A program made the position numbers and the translations under genes. This document shows positions 52,313-61,676 of a stretch of DNA of 64,000 bases, piece after piece (positions within the stretch are counted from its first letter, which is position 1; each line of letters begins with the position of its first letter). Source of the stretch: UBA10649 sp963700745 (GTDB lineage: Bacteria; Actinomycetota; Actinomycetes; S36-B12); NCBI GenBank assembly GCA_963700745.1, contig CAVOYT010000015.1:62001-126000 (forward strand). The letters are read 5' to 3'. The notes below the pieces were generated by a model. The model worked only from the letters and a program-made list of their open reading frames with translations, did no database searches and had not been told where the DNA came from.

Positions 52313-52731
52313 GCGCAGTTCACCCACTCATCGGTGCCGTCGGCGAAGACCTGATGCTTCCACACCGGCAGTCGCTCCTTGGTGAGGTCGACCAGGGCTG
52401 CGCACGCCCTGAACGCCTCCTCGCGGTGGGCGGTGGACACCGCCGCCACCAGGGCGGCGTCGCCGATCTCGAGCGCACCCACCCGATGGGCGACGGCAAG
52501 AGCGATCAGGTCGAACCGCGACTCGATCTCCTGAGCGACGTCCTTGAGGACGGCCTCGGCCGAAGGGTGCCCCTCATAGGTGAGCGAGGCCACCGTCTGG
52601 CCGTGGTCATGATCCCGGACGTTTCCGCTGAAGGACACGATCGCCCCCGCGTGCTCATCGGCGACCAGGAGCTCAATCGCGGCAGGGTCGAGAGATCTCT
52701 CGACCACTTCGACCAGCCGGATCTCGCCCAT
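52309..52731 (-). CDS. moaE: Molybdopterin synthase catalytic subunit MoaE
   Basis: A 140-residue subunit that transfers two sulfurs from MoaD onto cyclic pyranopterin. Motifs: HAGAIVSFSGNVRDHDHG, LTYEGHPSAEAVL, AVAHRVGALEIGDAALVAAVSTAHREEAFRACAALVDLTKERLPVWKHQ, with the active-site Lys and Arg in place. ATG 52731 chosen (MGEIRLVEV); an upstream in-frame ATG would cross the promoter region. Coupled to moaA by four bases. Divergent from xdhC. Confidence 0.93.
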   Translation of the reverse strand: MGEIRLVEVVERSLDPAAIELLVADEHAGAIVSFSGNVRDHDHGQTVASLTYEGHPSAEAVLKDVAQEIESRFDLIALAVAHRVGALEIGDAALVAAVSTAHREEAFRACAALVDLTKERLPVWKHQVFADGTDEWVNCA

Positions 52732-52737
52732 CGGGCC

Positions 52738-52743
52738 ATTATT
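52738..52743 (-). promoter_or_regulatory. Possible -10 element of moaE-moaA
   Basis: Minus-strand AATAAT, six bases before the moaE ATG; the only A/T-rich hexamer in the short gap to xdhC. Confidence 0.4.
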
Positions 52744-52792
52744 GACCCCTGCGGCCGGATCGGCCCGTGGAACCACCAGTCAGGGAGTCAGC

Positions 52793-53899
52793 GTGCGTGA
52801 GGTCCTCTCCGAACTGACCGCCATCCGGGATCGCGGCGGCCAGGCCGCCATGGCCACCGTCGTGCGGACCTGGCGCTCGGCGCCGCGCCCCGCGGGGGCG
52901 TCGATGCTGGTCTCGGATGAGGGCGAGGCGGTGGGCTCGGTCAGCGGCGGCTGCGTCGAGGGAGCACTCTTCGAGGTCGGCCAGGAGGTACTGGCCGACG
53001 GCCAGGCACGGCTGGAGACCTACGGCGTCAGCGACGACGACGCCTTCGCCGTCGGACTCACCTGCGGCGGCATCCTCGACGTGTTCGTGGAGCGGGTCGA
53101 CGACGAGACGTGGCCCGAGCTCGACGGGGTCGCCCGCAGCATCGCTGCCGAGGAGCCCGTCGCGGTCGCAACCATCGTCCGGGGACCGCGCTTCGTCGGG
53201 CGGCATCTGGTGGTCCGCCCCGATCACGCCGAGGGCAGCCTGGGCACCGAGCGGCTGGACGACACCGTCCGCGAGGACGTCATCGGCATGCTGGCATCAG
53301 GCACGACGGGGTTCCTGCACTACGGACCGGACGGCGAGCGGCTCGGCGAGGGCCTGGACGTGTTCGTGGCCAGCTTCGCGCCCCCGCCGCAGATGTTCAT
53401 CTTCGGCGCCATCGACTTCTCGGCCGCCCTGGTCCGAGTCGGCAAGCTGCTCGGCTTCCGCGTCACCGTGTGCGATGCCCGACCGGTGTTCGCCACCCGC
53501 AAGCGCTTCCCGGAGGCCGACGAGGTGGTCGTTGACTGGCCGCACCGCTGGCTCGAGCAGCAGCATGTCGACGCTCGCACCATCATCGCGGTGCTGACCC
53601 ACGACCCGAAGTTCGATGTCCCCGCGCTGACCGTGGCCCTGCGCACCGACGCCGCCTATGTCGGCGCGATGGGCTCCCGTCGCACGCACGAGGACCGGCT
53701 CGTCCGGCTCCAGGAGGCGGGGCTCACCGACGACGAACTGGCCCGCCTGCATTCACCCATCGGACTGGACCTCGGCGCACGCACTCCAGAGGAGACGGCC
53801 ATCTCCATCGCCGCGGAGATCGTGCAGGCGCGCTGGGGTGGCAGTGGCCGGCACCTCGCCGGCACCGAAGGGCCCATCCATCCCGGCGCACCCCGCTGA
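52793..53899 (+). CDS. XdhC-family molybdenum-enzyme maturation protein
   Basis: Full-length XdhC/CoxI-type protein of 368 residues: WRSAPRPAGASMLVSDEGEAVGSVSGGCVEGALFE at the N-terminus, LTCGGILDVFVE, Rossmann segment QMFIFGAIDFSAALVRVGKLLGF, DARPVFATRKRFPEADEVVVDWP, and GAMGSRRTHEDRLVRL with IGLDLGARTPEETAISIAAEI. It differs from the shorter XdhC/YHS protein in having both XdhC domains complete and no YHS domain. AGGGAG precedes GTG 52793 by six bases. Two bases upstream of the cytidylyltransferase gene. Confidence 0.92.
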   Translation: MREVLSELTAIRDRGGQAAMATVVRTWRSAPRPAGASMLVSDEGEAVGSVSGGCVEGALFEVGQEVLADGQARLETYGVSDDDAFAVGLTCGGILDVFVERVDDETWPELDGVARSIAAEEPVAVATIVRGPRFVGRHLVVRPDHAEGSLGTERLDDTVREDVIGMLASGTTGFLHYGPDGERLGEGLDVFVASFAPPPQMFIFGAIDFSAALVRVGKLLGFRVTVCDARPVFATRKRFPEADEVVVDWPHRWLEQQHVDARTIIAVLTHDPKFDVPALTVALRTDAAYVGAMGSRRTHEDRLVRLQEAGLTDDELARLHSPIGLDLGARTPEETAISIAAEIVQARWGGSGRHLAGTEGPIHPGAPR

Positions 53900-53901
53900 C
53901 C

Positions 53902-54465
53902 GTGGACGTGCAGGCCAGCGACCGAGACTCGGTGGCCGGACTCGTCCTGGCCGCCGGCGCCGGACGCCGGTTCGGCCAGCCGAAGGCACCGGTCGTCGTG
54001 GACGGCGAGCGCCTGGTGGACCGCGCCGTGCGCAACCTGCGGGACGGCGGCTGCGATCCAGTCGTGGTGGTGCTGGGCGCATGGGTCGGTGAGGTTCGCG
54101 GTGCCGAAGTCGTTGTCAACGACGACTGGGAGGAGGGCATGGGTTCCTCTCTTCGCGCCGGGCTGGCCGCGCTCGAGCCGCGGCCAGCTGTCGACCGCGT
54201 CGTCGTGACCCTGGTCGACCTGCCCGGACTGACGCCCGACGCGGTACGGCGGATCGCCTTCACCCCCGCGACGATCTGCGTGGCGACCTACCAGGGGGAG
54301 CGGGGGCACCCGGTGTCCTTCGGCCGCGAGCACTGGCCGGCGGTATCGGCGGTCGCGCGCGGCGACGTCGGGGCGCGCGACTTCCTGAGGGGCCGCGGGG
54401 ACATTCACCTCGTCGAGGTCGGCGACGTGGCGAGCGGCTACGACGTAGACGAAGCCGACGAGTGA
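53902..54465 (+). CDS. MocA-like molybdenum cofactor cytidylyltransferase
   Basis: A 187-residue nucleotidyltransferase: VAGLVLAAGAGRRFGQPKAPVVVDGERLVDRAV (nucleotide loop and Lys), VNDDWEEGMGSSLRAGL, VVVTLVDLPGLTPDAV, and RGHPVSFGREHW. CO dehydrogenases use molybdopterin cytosine dinucleotide, so a CTP-specific MocA function fits the neighbourhood; MobA-type GTP specificity is the alternative. GTG start two bases after the xdhC stop. Its 3' end overlaps the convergent DUF2182 gene by 28 bases. Confidence 0.85.
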   Translation: MDVQASDRDSVAGLVLAAGAGRRFGQPKAPVVVDGERLVDRAVRNLRDGGCDPVVVVLGAWVGEVRGAEVVVNDDWEEGMGSSLRAGLAALEPRPAVDRVVVTLVDLPGLTPDAVRRIAFTPATICVATYQGERGHPVSFGREHWPAVSAVARGDVGARDFLRGRGDIHLVEVGDVASGYDVDEADE

Positions 54466-55133
54466 TTGTGGGCTGAGCCGCCGCCACCGAGGATGACCCC
54501 TCCGCCGGCGGCCAGCAGCAGCATCGCCATGCCCACCGCAGCAACGGAGCGGGACGTGGTGCCCGGCTCCTTCTCCCAGAGGAGCAGCGCAGTGACCGCG
54601 ACCAGGGCAAGCAGAGGGAGCACGGCTCCGGGCAGCACCATGGCGGTGACCATGACCGAAAGCATCACCAGCCAGCACGACGCCACGCACCGCACGCCCT
54701 GGTGAAGGCCGAACCTGGTGGCGTTGCCGTCGAACCGGACCGAGCGGCAGGCCGTGAGCTGCCGTTGCATCCAGGGGGTCACCTGGTAGGCGCCGGCCAG
54801 CAGCCAGGCGGCCGCGATCCAGCTGGTCGTCCACTCGATGCCATTGATGATGAGGTAAGCAGGCAGACCCGCGAGCAGCCACACCGCCAGATAGCCGCCG
54901 AGGAACTTCCACGCATCAGCGGCTGACCCCTCCGCGGCCTTCAGCATCGGACGCAGCGTCGTCGGGATCATCATCGCGATCGACATGGCCAGCCACATCG
55001 CGGCGAAGGAGGCGACGGATGCATGCTCACGATCAAGCGCGAGGACGACCCAGCCGCCCAGGACCAGCAGACCTCCGGGGATCAGCACACCGGCCTGAAC
55101 CTGCCGGGAGGTCATCACCATCGCGCGCGACAT
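54438..55133 (-). CDS. DUF2182 predicted metal-binding membrane protein
   Basis: About 231 residues, six or seven hydrophobic segments (VLIPGGLLVLGGWVVLAL, MWLAMSIAMMIPTTLRPML, WKFLGGYLAVWLLAGLPAYLII, VMLSVMVTAMVLPGAVLPLLALVAVTALLLW, AVGMAMLLLAAGGGVIL). The block AMMIPTTLRPM and GLHQGVRCVASCWLVML are family marks with Met, His and Cys residues that could bind metal; the C-terminus has HNHSS. ATG 55133 chosen because TACCTT is six bases upstream. Convergent with the cytidylyltransferase. Function unknown; copper handling is a possibility given the CO dehydrogenase and multicopper oxidase nearby. Confidence 0.75.
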   Translation of the reverse strand: MSRAMVMTSRQVQAGVLIPGGLLVLGGWVVLALDREHASVASFAAMWLAMSIAMMIPTTLRPMLKAAEGSAADAWKFLGGYLAVWLLAGLPAYLIINGIEWTTSWIAAAWLLAGAYQVTPWMQRQLTACRSVRFDGNATRFGLHQGVRCVASCWLVMLSVMVTAMVLPGAVLPLLALVAVTALLLWEKEPGTTSRSVAAVGMAMLLLAAGGGVILGGGGSAHNHSSASSTS

Positions 55134-55139
55134 CCTCGG

Positions 55140-55145
55140 AAGGTA
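55140..55145 (-). promoter_or_regulatory. -10 element, leaderless promoter of the DUF2182 gene
   Basis: Minus-strand TACCTT, six bases before ATG 55133. Confidence 0.45.
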
Positions 55146-55250
55146 GTCCCCCGCCCGGGATCCACGGGAAGCGGATCCCTTGTCGATGGGCTGCACCGAG
55201 GAAGGAGTCGGGGATCCAGTTCCGAGTCCGGCGGAACGCCCATCGGATCG

Positions 55251-55826
55251 TCAGATGCGCGTGCGATGGAAGTTGGCGAAGGAGCGACTCGGGGTCGGTC
55301 CGCGCTGGCCCTGGTACCGCGAGCCGTACTTCTCCGAACCGTACGGATGCTCGGCCGGGCTGGACAGTCGGAACAGGCACAGCTGGCCGATCTTCATCCC
55401 GGGGTACAGCATGATCGGCAGGTTGGCCACGTTCGAGAGCTCCAGCGTCACGTGCCCGGAGAACCCCGGATCGATGAAACCCGCGGTCGAGTGGGTGAGC
55501 AGCCCGAGGCGACCCAACGACGACTTGCCCTCCAGTCGTCCGGCGATGTCGTCCGGCAGGCTCACCACCTCATAGGTGGAGCCGAGGACGAACTCGCCGG
55601 GGTGCAGGATGAACGGCTCGTCACCCTCGGGCTCGATGAGACGGGTGAGGTCGGGCTGCTCGATGCTCGGATCGATATGCGGGTAGCGATGGTTCTCGAA
55701 GACTCGGAACCAGCGGTCGAGTCGTACGTCGATGCTCGACGGCTGGATCATGGCCTCCGCGTAGGGCTCCATGGCAACGCGGCCGGCCGCGATCTCCGCC
55801 TTGATGTCGCGGTCTGAGAGCAGCAC
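55251..55826 (-). CDS. dcd: dCTP deaminase
   Basis: Trimeric nucleotide enzyme of 191 residues making dUTP (or dUMP in bifunctional actinobacterial forms) from dCTP. Motifs: LLSDRDIKAEI, MIQPSSIDVRLDRWFRVF, GRLEGKSSLGRLGLLTHSTAGFIDPGFSGHVTLEL (catalytic Ser, Arg and Glu), and the C-terminal closing strand YQGQRGPTPSRS. GTG start at 55826 with TAGCCT six bases upstream (leaderless). A single-gene unit. Confidence 0.95.
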   Translation of the reverse strand: MLLSDRDIKAEIAAGRVAMEPYAEAMIQPSSIDVRLDRWFRVFENHRYPHIDPSIEQPDLTRLIEPEGDEPFILHPGEFVLGSTYEVVSLPDDIAGRLEGKSSLGRLGLLTHSTAGFIDPGFSGHVTLELSNVANLPIMLYPGMKIGQLCLFRLSSPAEHPYGSEKYGSRYQGQRGPTPSRSFANFHRTRI

Positions 55827-55832
55827 GGCCCG

Positions 55833-55838
55833 AGGCTA
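55833..55838 (-). promoter_or_regulatory. -10 element, leaderless promoter of dcd
   Basis: Minus-strand TAGCCT, six bases before the dcd GTG. Confidence 0.55.
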
Positions 55839-55938
55839 CCGGCTCGATCCCTCCCGTCGTCACGAAGGGACGACGTTCGTCGCCCGCCGCCGACGATCCA
55901 CGACAGTCTCGGCGCGCTCCACGCCTCGGACGAGAACC

Positions 55939-55969
55939 TTGCCGGTGACGTCAGGTAAGGCTACGCTCA
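55939..55969 (+). promoter_or_regulatory. Promoter with DtxR/IdeR-like iron box
   Basis: TTGCCG (55939-55944), 17-base spacer, TACGCT (55962-55967). Overlapping the spacer and -10 is a 19-base sequence at 55951-55969 that matches the IdeR/DtxR consensus TTAGGTWAGSCTWACCTAA at about 14 positions (AGGTAAGGCT half well conserved). Repression in iron-replete cells would follow. It drives the secreted protein at 56109 and probably the multicopper oxidase behind it; the leader is about 135 bases. Confidence 0.6.
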
Positions 55970-56108
55970 CCAGAATTGCGCCATGTAACCGCTGAGAACC
56001 GGCCCACACGAACGGCTATTCCGCTCGCGCTCCCGACTCTCGAAGGTGTTCAGGACGGCCATCGCCGCCCATCTTCGACAAGGACAACTCAATATCCGGG
56101 GAAGACAA

Positions 56109-56987
56109 ATGAAGACGAAACTCATCGCCGGCGCAGCCGGCACCTCCTTGCTGCTCGCCGGCCTGACCGTCACCGCGCCGCCGGCCGCGGCCGCCGCGCC
56201 GCCGAAGATCACCATCGCCATCTCCGGTGATCAGGCCACGATCACCCAGAGTCAGATGCGACCGGGCATCGTCGAGTTCACGATCGGCGAGACCTTCAAC
56301 GTGCCCGGACCGGACGGCGGGCCCGAGCCGCTCGGGATCATGCGAACCGATCAGTTCGACGACGTGATGTCGCAGTTCGCCGATGTCTTCGGTGATCCGT
56401 CTGACCCGACTGCTGGAGCCAAGGCCGCTGCTGCGATGCGCACCATCCGTGAGAACGCCACCTTCTATGGTGGCGGCCTCAAGGGCACGACCTACCAGGT
56501 ACGCCTGCCGGCCGGCAACTACTACCTGCTCGGGGTCCAGTCGGCCGCGATGGGCCTTACCAAGCCCGCCCCGTTCACGGTGTCCGGACAGCCCCGCACG
56601 GGCCAGCTGCACGCCACCACGGGGAAGATCCGGGCTGAGAGCGTCAAGGGCGGCGGAAACAAGTGGGTCACAGCGGGGCTCAGGACCATGGGAAATGGCT
56701 GGCTCAAGTTCACCAACGCCAGCAAGGAGCTCCACTTCCTTGACATGCTGGGTGTCACGCCGAAGACGACCCTTGCCCAGGTGGGCAAGGCCTTCCAGAG
56801 CGACACCCCACCGAAGTTCTTCACCGGGAACGACTACACCTTCGAGGTCGTCTCGCCGGGAGTGAGCATGGCGATCAAGGGTCCGATCGCGTCGGGTCGC
56901 TATCTGCTGACTTGTTTCGTGCCCAGCGAAGCCGACGGCACACCGCATGCCTTCATGGGCATGCTGAAGCTGGTCACCGTCGACTAG
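56109..56987 (+). CDS. Secreted cupredoxin-like protein of unknown function
   Basis: A 292-residue exported protein: cleavable signal peptide (residues 1 to about 29, Ala-rich end), then a beta-rich mature part. Near the C-terminus LLTCFVPSEADGTPHAFMGM holds Cys, His and Met in the order of a type 1 copper loop (Cys-x10-His-x2/4-Met); upstream His residues could complete a site, so I suspect a cupredoxin fold, but overall identity is unproven. ATG 56109 has GGGGAAG ahead. It follows an iron-box promoter and precedes a multicopper oxidase by 21 bases. Confidence 0.7.
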   Translation: MKTKLIAGAAGTSLLLAGLTVTAPPAAAAAPPKITIAISGDQATITQSQMRPGIVEFTIGETFNVPGPDGGPEPLGIMRTDQFDDVMSQFADVFGDPSDPTAGAKAAAAMRTIRENATFYGGGLKGTTYQVRLPAGNYYLLGVQSAAMGLTKPAPFTVSGQPRTGQLHATTGKIRAESVKGGGNKWVTAGLRTMGNGWLKFTNASKELHFLDMLGVTPKTTLAQVGKAFQSDTPPKFFTGNDYTFEVVSPGVSMAIKGPIASGRYLLTCFVPSEADGTPHAFMGMLKLVTVD

Positions 56988-57008
56988 CCGCGGGCAGGTC
57001 GACTCGAG

Positions 57009-58596
57009 ATGATGCAACGCAGGCGCTCGTGGGTTCCCGCCGCGGGCGCCTGCGTCTTCATTTCCATCGTCTATGCCCTGTTCTTCGGAATTGCTCCCGG
57101 ATCCGCGGAGGGCCACTCCCACAGCAGTCACGGCACCGTTGTCACCCAAGATGTCGCCAGCCGTTCCTGCGCTCGCGTGGTCAAGCCGCGTCGTCAGATC
57201 GCGTGCCGCGCCAGCCTGCTGCCCGCCGCGCACCCGACGGCGGCCATGGGAACCCCCGACTACGGCGGTGGCAAGCAGGGACATGCGAAACAGCGGGATC
57301 TGGCCTCGCTCACCGGTCCGGACGGGACGCCGCAGCACCGGTTCGAGATCACGGCCGCGATGGGCGCCAAGGAGATCGACGGGCGCACCGTTCCGGTGAT
57401 GACCTTCAATGGCACCACCCCCGGCCCGACGCTGACGGTGCAGCAGGGCGACCTGGTGGAGGTGCGCCTGCGGAACGTCGACATCCGGCGGGGCGTAACG
57501 ATCCACTGGCACGGCGTCGACGTGCCCGGGGGAGAGGACGGCGTCGCGGGCGTAACCCAGAACGCGGTCCTGCCGGGTGAGGGCTACACGTATCGCTTCG
57601 TCGTACCCGACGCCGGAACCTACTGGTACCACTCGCATCAGGACTCGCTGCGCCAAGTGCGGATGGGGCTCGTCGGCGCCCTCGTGGTCGAGCCGAGCAC
57701 CTCATCCGCTGCTTCAATGCCTGCTCAGGACCTCGTTGGGGTCATCCACACCTACGGCACGACACTCACGCTCAACGGATCGACCGCCGAGACGGAGGTC
57801 ACGAGCGAACCCGGCACCACCGTGCGGACCCGCTTCGTGAACTCGGACAGCGGCCCGGCCTTCGTCTCGTCATCGGCTCCGTTCCGAGTTGTCGCCATCG
57901 ACGGCTTCGATCTGCGCGCGCCCACCGAACTGACGGATACCTACGTCGAGATCCCAGCGGGCGGGCGCGTCGACCTGATGACGACCGCCGACGCCGACAG
58001 CGTCCGGGTGGGGCTGCTCGGGGGGCCATCGTTCGTCATCGGCCCGACCCCGTCGTCCGGGGCACCAGCTCTCAGGCCGCAGCACTGCATTTGACCCCCT
58101 CGCCTACGGCGAGCCTGGCTCCGCCACTTCCGCGCGGCTGCAGTTCGGCAAACCGGACCGCACCTTCGAGTATCGAATCGGTCAGCGCTTCGGCTACCTC
58201 GACGGCCACTACGGCAACTGGTACACGATCAACGGCAAGATGATCCCGAACGTCCCGATGTTCATGGTCCGCGAGGGCGACGTCGTGCGCCTGCACTTCG
58301 TCAACAACACGACGGCCGTCCACCCGATGCACCTGCACGGCCACCACGCCCTGGTCCTCTCGCGGAACGGTCAGCCGTCGACGGGGTCTGCCTGGTGGGT
58401 GGACTCCCTCGAGGTCAAGCCTGGGGAGTCCTACGACCTGCTCTTCGAGGCGGACAACCCCGGCGTGTGGATGTTCCACTGCCACAACCTGCCCCACGCA
58501 CGCTCGGGACTGGTGACCCATCTGATGTACGAGGGGGTCGAGTCCCCGTACCTGATGGGCCGGGTGAACTCCCGACTCGTCAACCAGCCCGAGTAG
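57009..58596 (+). CDS. Secreted multicopper oxidase (one apparent frameshift)
   Basis: About 528 residues. N-terminal membrane/signal segment (AAGACVFISIVYALFFGIAPG), then cupredoxin domains with copper motifs TIHWHGVDVP, TYWYHSHQDS, VHPMHLHGHH and WMFHCHNLPHARSGL, i.e. complete type 2/type 3 trinuclear and type 1 ligands (the axial position after the last His looks like Leu). Frame switch near 58085: FDPLAYGEPG to the stop is one frame over. Laccase or ferroxidase activity outside the membrane is expected; the iron-box promoter favours iron or metal oxidation. Confidence 0.87.
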
Positions 58597-58613
58597 CGTC
58601 CGGGCCCTACTGG

Positions 58614-58619
58614 CATAAT
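58614..58619 (+). promoter_or_regulatory. -10 element of the tRNA-Gly gene
   Basis: CATAAT, 11 bases before the tRNA 5' end; no obvious -35. Confidence 0.5.
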
Positions 58620-58630
58620 CGCCCCGTTCC

Positions 58631-58701
58631 GCGGGTGTAGTTCAATGGCAGAACATCAGCTTCCCAAGCTGACAGTGCGGGTTCGATTCCCGTCACCCGC
58701 T
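58631..58701 (+). tRNA. tRNA-Gly (anticodon CCC)
   Basis: 71-base cloverleaf: acceptor GCGGGTG/CACCCGC with discriminator T, D-arm with TTCAATGGCAGAA, anticodon arm TCAGC-TTCCCAA-GCTGA giving anticodon CCC (reads GGG), T-arm GCGGG-TTCGATT-CCCGT with a mismatch or wobble at one end. No CCA encoded. The next protein gene starts 30 bases further on and may be co-transcribed. Confidence 0.95.
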
Positions 58702-58731
58702 CGCGCAACTAGGCCCAGGGGTGATCCCGTC

Positions 58732-59796
58732 ATGAACGTCGCCATCGTGGGGGCGGCCGGGGCCTGCGGCCGGCAGCTCGCCGTTCAACTGCTTGAGTCC
58801 CCCGTGCTGCACCACAGCGCATCCCTGCAACTCGTCGGCCATCACGGCGGCGCGAGCGAGAGGGAGCTGTGGGGCCTTCGCGCCGACCTCGAGGATGCCT
58901 TCAGCGACTTCGCCCCGCCCGTCGAGGTCGTGCTCGACGCGACCGCGATTCAAGCGGACATCGTGGTGATGCTCGCGGGACGCACGCTGTCCACGGACCC
59001 GACGGCAACGGCGGACCGGGCCGCACTCGGTCGCGCGAACGCCGAGATCTTCGGCGAGTATGCGCGGGCGCTGGCCGATCGGCGGGAGCCACCGCCGATC
59101 GTGATCGTCCAGTCGAACCCCGTCGAGTTGGGCGTGCAACTGTTCGCCGAGGCGATCGGCCGACGACGAGTGCTGGGGGCCGGGGCATGGTCGGACACGC
59201 TGCGACTGCGGCAGGAACTCGCTCGCGACCTCGGCATCCGCCGGCCGGCCGTGACGGCGCCCATGCTCGGCCAGCATGGTGACTTCCTCGTCCCTGCGTG
59301 GAGCCATGTCCACGCACGCGGCATCGACCCGGCCGAACTCGCGATGCGGCTCTCGGCGATGCGGACCGGCCGGAACCTGATCGACTTCCCCTCGGAGGTG
59401 CGGGAACTGCGCGGCGAGGTGCTGGAGCTGCTTCGCGACGCCGACATCGCCGCTGCCTATGAACTCATCGCCGCCCAGCCACCGGATCTCCGGGCCGCCG
59501 TCAAGCCCTTCTTCACCCACTTCTCCGCCGGCCACACCACGGAGGTCGTGACGGCGCACGCCGTGGCGGAGATCGTCACCTCGATCATCGAGGGACACCG
59601 CCGCGTGATGTCCGCGCAGGTTCAGCTCGAGGGCGAGTGGCAGGGGATCGCCGGAGTCATCGGGGCACCCGTCATCGTCGGTCCGAACGGGTGGAGCGAG
59701 GTGCTGGACATGGACCTCCCCGGCGACGAGGAGCAGGCGCTGCACCAGGCGGTGGAGGCCATCCGGCAGGCGAACGCGGCAATCCTCGCGGATTGA
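58732..59796 (+). CDS. Malate/lactate dehydrogenase family protein
   Basis: NAD-dependent 2-hydroxyacid dehydrogenase fold, 354 residues. Cofactor motif IVGAAGACGRQLAVQLL right at the start, then IVVMLAGRTLSTDPTAT, PPPIVIVQSNPVELGVQLF and the catalytic His in MLGQHGDFLVPAWSHV. The loop usually holding the substrate-binding arginines is atypical (AGRT in place of AGxxR-KPGxxR), so malate or lactate as substrate is uncertain. ATG 58732 is set by the Rossmann start; it lies just after tRNA-Gly. Confidence 0.78.
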   Translation: MNVAIVGAAGACGRQLAVQLLESPVLHHSASLQLVGHHGGASERELWGLRADLEDAFSDFAPPVEVVLDATAIQADIVVMLAGRTLSTDPTATADRAALGRANAEIFGEYARALADRREPPPIVIVQSNPVELGVQLFAEAIGRRRVLGAGAWSDTLRLRQELARDLGIRRPAVTAPMLGQHGDFLVPAWSHVHARGIDPAELAMRLSAMRTGRNLIDFPSEVRELRGEVLELLRDADIAAAYELIAAQPPDLRAAVKPFFTHFSAGHTTEVVTAHAVAEIVTSIIEGHRRVMSAQVQLEGEWQGIAGVIGAPVIVGPNGWSEVLDMDLPGDEEQALHQAVEAIRQANAAILAD

Positions 59797-59845
59797 TCCG
59801 GACACAGCAGGCTGGGCGGTCGACTCGGTCGACGTTCCGCTCGCC

Positions 59846-61676
59846 TCACCCGCTGTTGCGGCGGACCACCGCGGCGCTGTGCGGCTGAAGCGTCAGGCCG
59901 CCGGACGTCAGCGCGGCCGCACTCGCCCGCCAGGCGAGGTCGATGCCCGCGATCCCGTCGAGCGGCACCTCCATCGACCCGGTCGGAGAGGTTGACGACC
60001 GTCGCCCAGCCCGGTCGGCTGACGACGAACCACTCGGGCCGGCCGTCGTCGTCCGGCCGACCAGCGGCAGTGCAGGTCGCCGGCCGTCGCGTCCGAGTCC
60101 GCCGTCGATTCGCCGCCGTGCCGCCGCCGATCCCGGGCCGCCCGGCACGATGCGCAGGGCGATGAGGTCGCGGTACCACTCGAGCAGGCTGCCCGTGATC
60201 GCCCGTTCGGCTGCTCGTCGAGCCGCAGCACCGACGCATCGCGGGTCGCCGGGTCCTGCGGATCGGGGATGGCTTCGGCGTCCCAGCCGTGCCGGGCGAA
60301 CTCGCGACGCCGGCCCTCGGTCACGGCACGGGACAGCCCCTCGTCGGGGAAGGAGGAGAAGAAGCACCAGGGGGTGGAGGCGCCCCACTCCTCGCCCATG
60401 AACAGCATCGGCGTGTACGGCAGGGTCAGCAGGAGCGCGGCGCCGCACGCTGCCAGGTCGATCCCGACCAGCGCCACGAGTCGGTCCCCGGCCGCCCGGT
60501 TCCCGACCTGGTCGTGGGTCTGCAGCGACACGACCATCCGCCAGGGGTCGGTGGCGGTCCAGTCCACCGGTCGCCCGTGCGTACGACCGCGGAACGACGA
60601 CCAGCGGCCGTCGTGCAGGAATCCGCGTTCGAGCGCGTGCGCGACGGCGTCGCAGGACCCGAAGTCGCCGTAGTAGCCGGCCGTCTCGCCGGTGAGCAGC
60701 CAGTGGAGGGCGTGGTGGACGTCGTCGTCCCACTGCGCGGTCATCCCGAGTCCGCCGTCGGACGTCGGCGTCACGGTCCGAGGGTCGTTGCGGTCGGACT
60801 CGGCGATGAGCGCGAGCGGTCGGCCGACCTCGTCGCCCAGGGCGGCGACAGCGCGGCCGAGGTCCTCGAGGAACGGCTGCGCGCGGTGTCCCGCAGTTCG
60901 TGGACGGCGTCGAGGCGCAGGCCGTCGAGGTGGTAGTCGCGCAGCCAGGAGCAGGCGCTGTCGACGAGGATCGCGCGCACGTCGTCCGAGCCCCGATCGT
61001 CGAGGTTGACGGCCGAGCCCCAGGGCGTGCTGTGCGCGTCGGTGAAGAACGGCCCGAAGGCGGCCCAGTAGTTGCCGCTCGGGCCGAGGTGGTTGTGCAC
61101 GACGTCGAGCAGCACGGCGAGGCCCCTCGCGTGCGCTGCGTCCACGAAGCGCACCAGCGCCTCCGGGCCGCCGTAGGGTGCGTGGACGGCGTCGATGGCG
61201 ACGCCGTCGTACCCCCAGCCGTGCGGCCCGTCGAACGCGGCGAGCGGCAGCAGCTCCACGTGGGTGATGCCCAGGTCGGCCAGGTCGTCGAGCAGCGCGA
61301 TGGCGGCGTCGAGCGTGCCCTCAGGGGTCGCGGTGCCGACGTGCAGCTCGTAGACGACCGCACCGTCGGCGAGGTCCCGTCCCCGCCAGTCGTCGTCACT
61401 CCACGCGAAGGCGCCGGGGTCCACGACGCGCGCCGGACCATGGACCCCGTGCGGCAGGAAGCGGGCCCTCGGATCGGGGAGCGCCACACCGTCCAGCTCG
61501 AGCAGGTACTCGGCACCCGGGCGCCACCACGACTCGCCGCCGCCGAACCAGCCCGGCCGGTCGTCGATCGGCGCGAGGTCCTCGGGCTCAGCCCCGACGG
61601 GCAGCGCTCGCACGCGCTCGGCGGCCGGGGCCCACACCACCAGCGGGCCACTGCGCCTCGGGAACCGGCGCGTCAC
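59846..61676 (-). CDS. treZ: Malto-oligosyltrehalose trehalohydrolase TreZ (two apparent frameshifts)
   Basis: GH13 enzyme of about 600 residues that releases trehalose from the maltooligosyl-trehalose made by TreY. N-terminal carbohydrate-binding part (FPRRSGPLVVWAPAAERV), then VVYELHVGTATPEGT, HGWGYDGVAIDAVHAPYGGP, LAVLLDVVHNHLGPSGNYW, nucleophile Asp in DGLRLDAVHEL, ALIAESD-like acid region, and LQTHDQVGNRAAGDRL. Frame switches near 60860 and 60190. GTG 61676 overlaps the treY stop by four bases (GTGA). Trehalose serves osmotic and stress protection. Confidence 0.9.
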
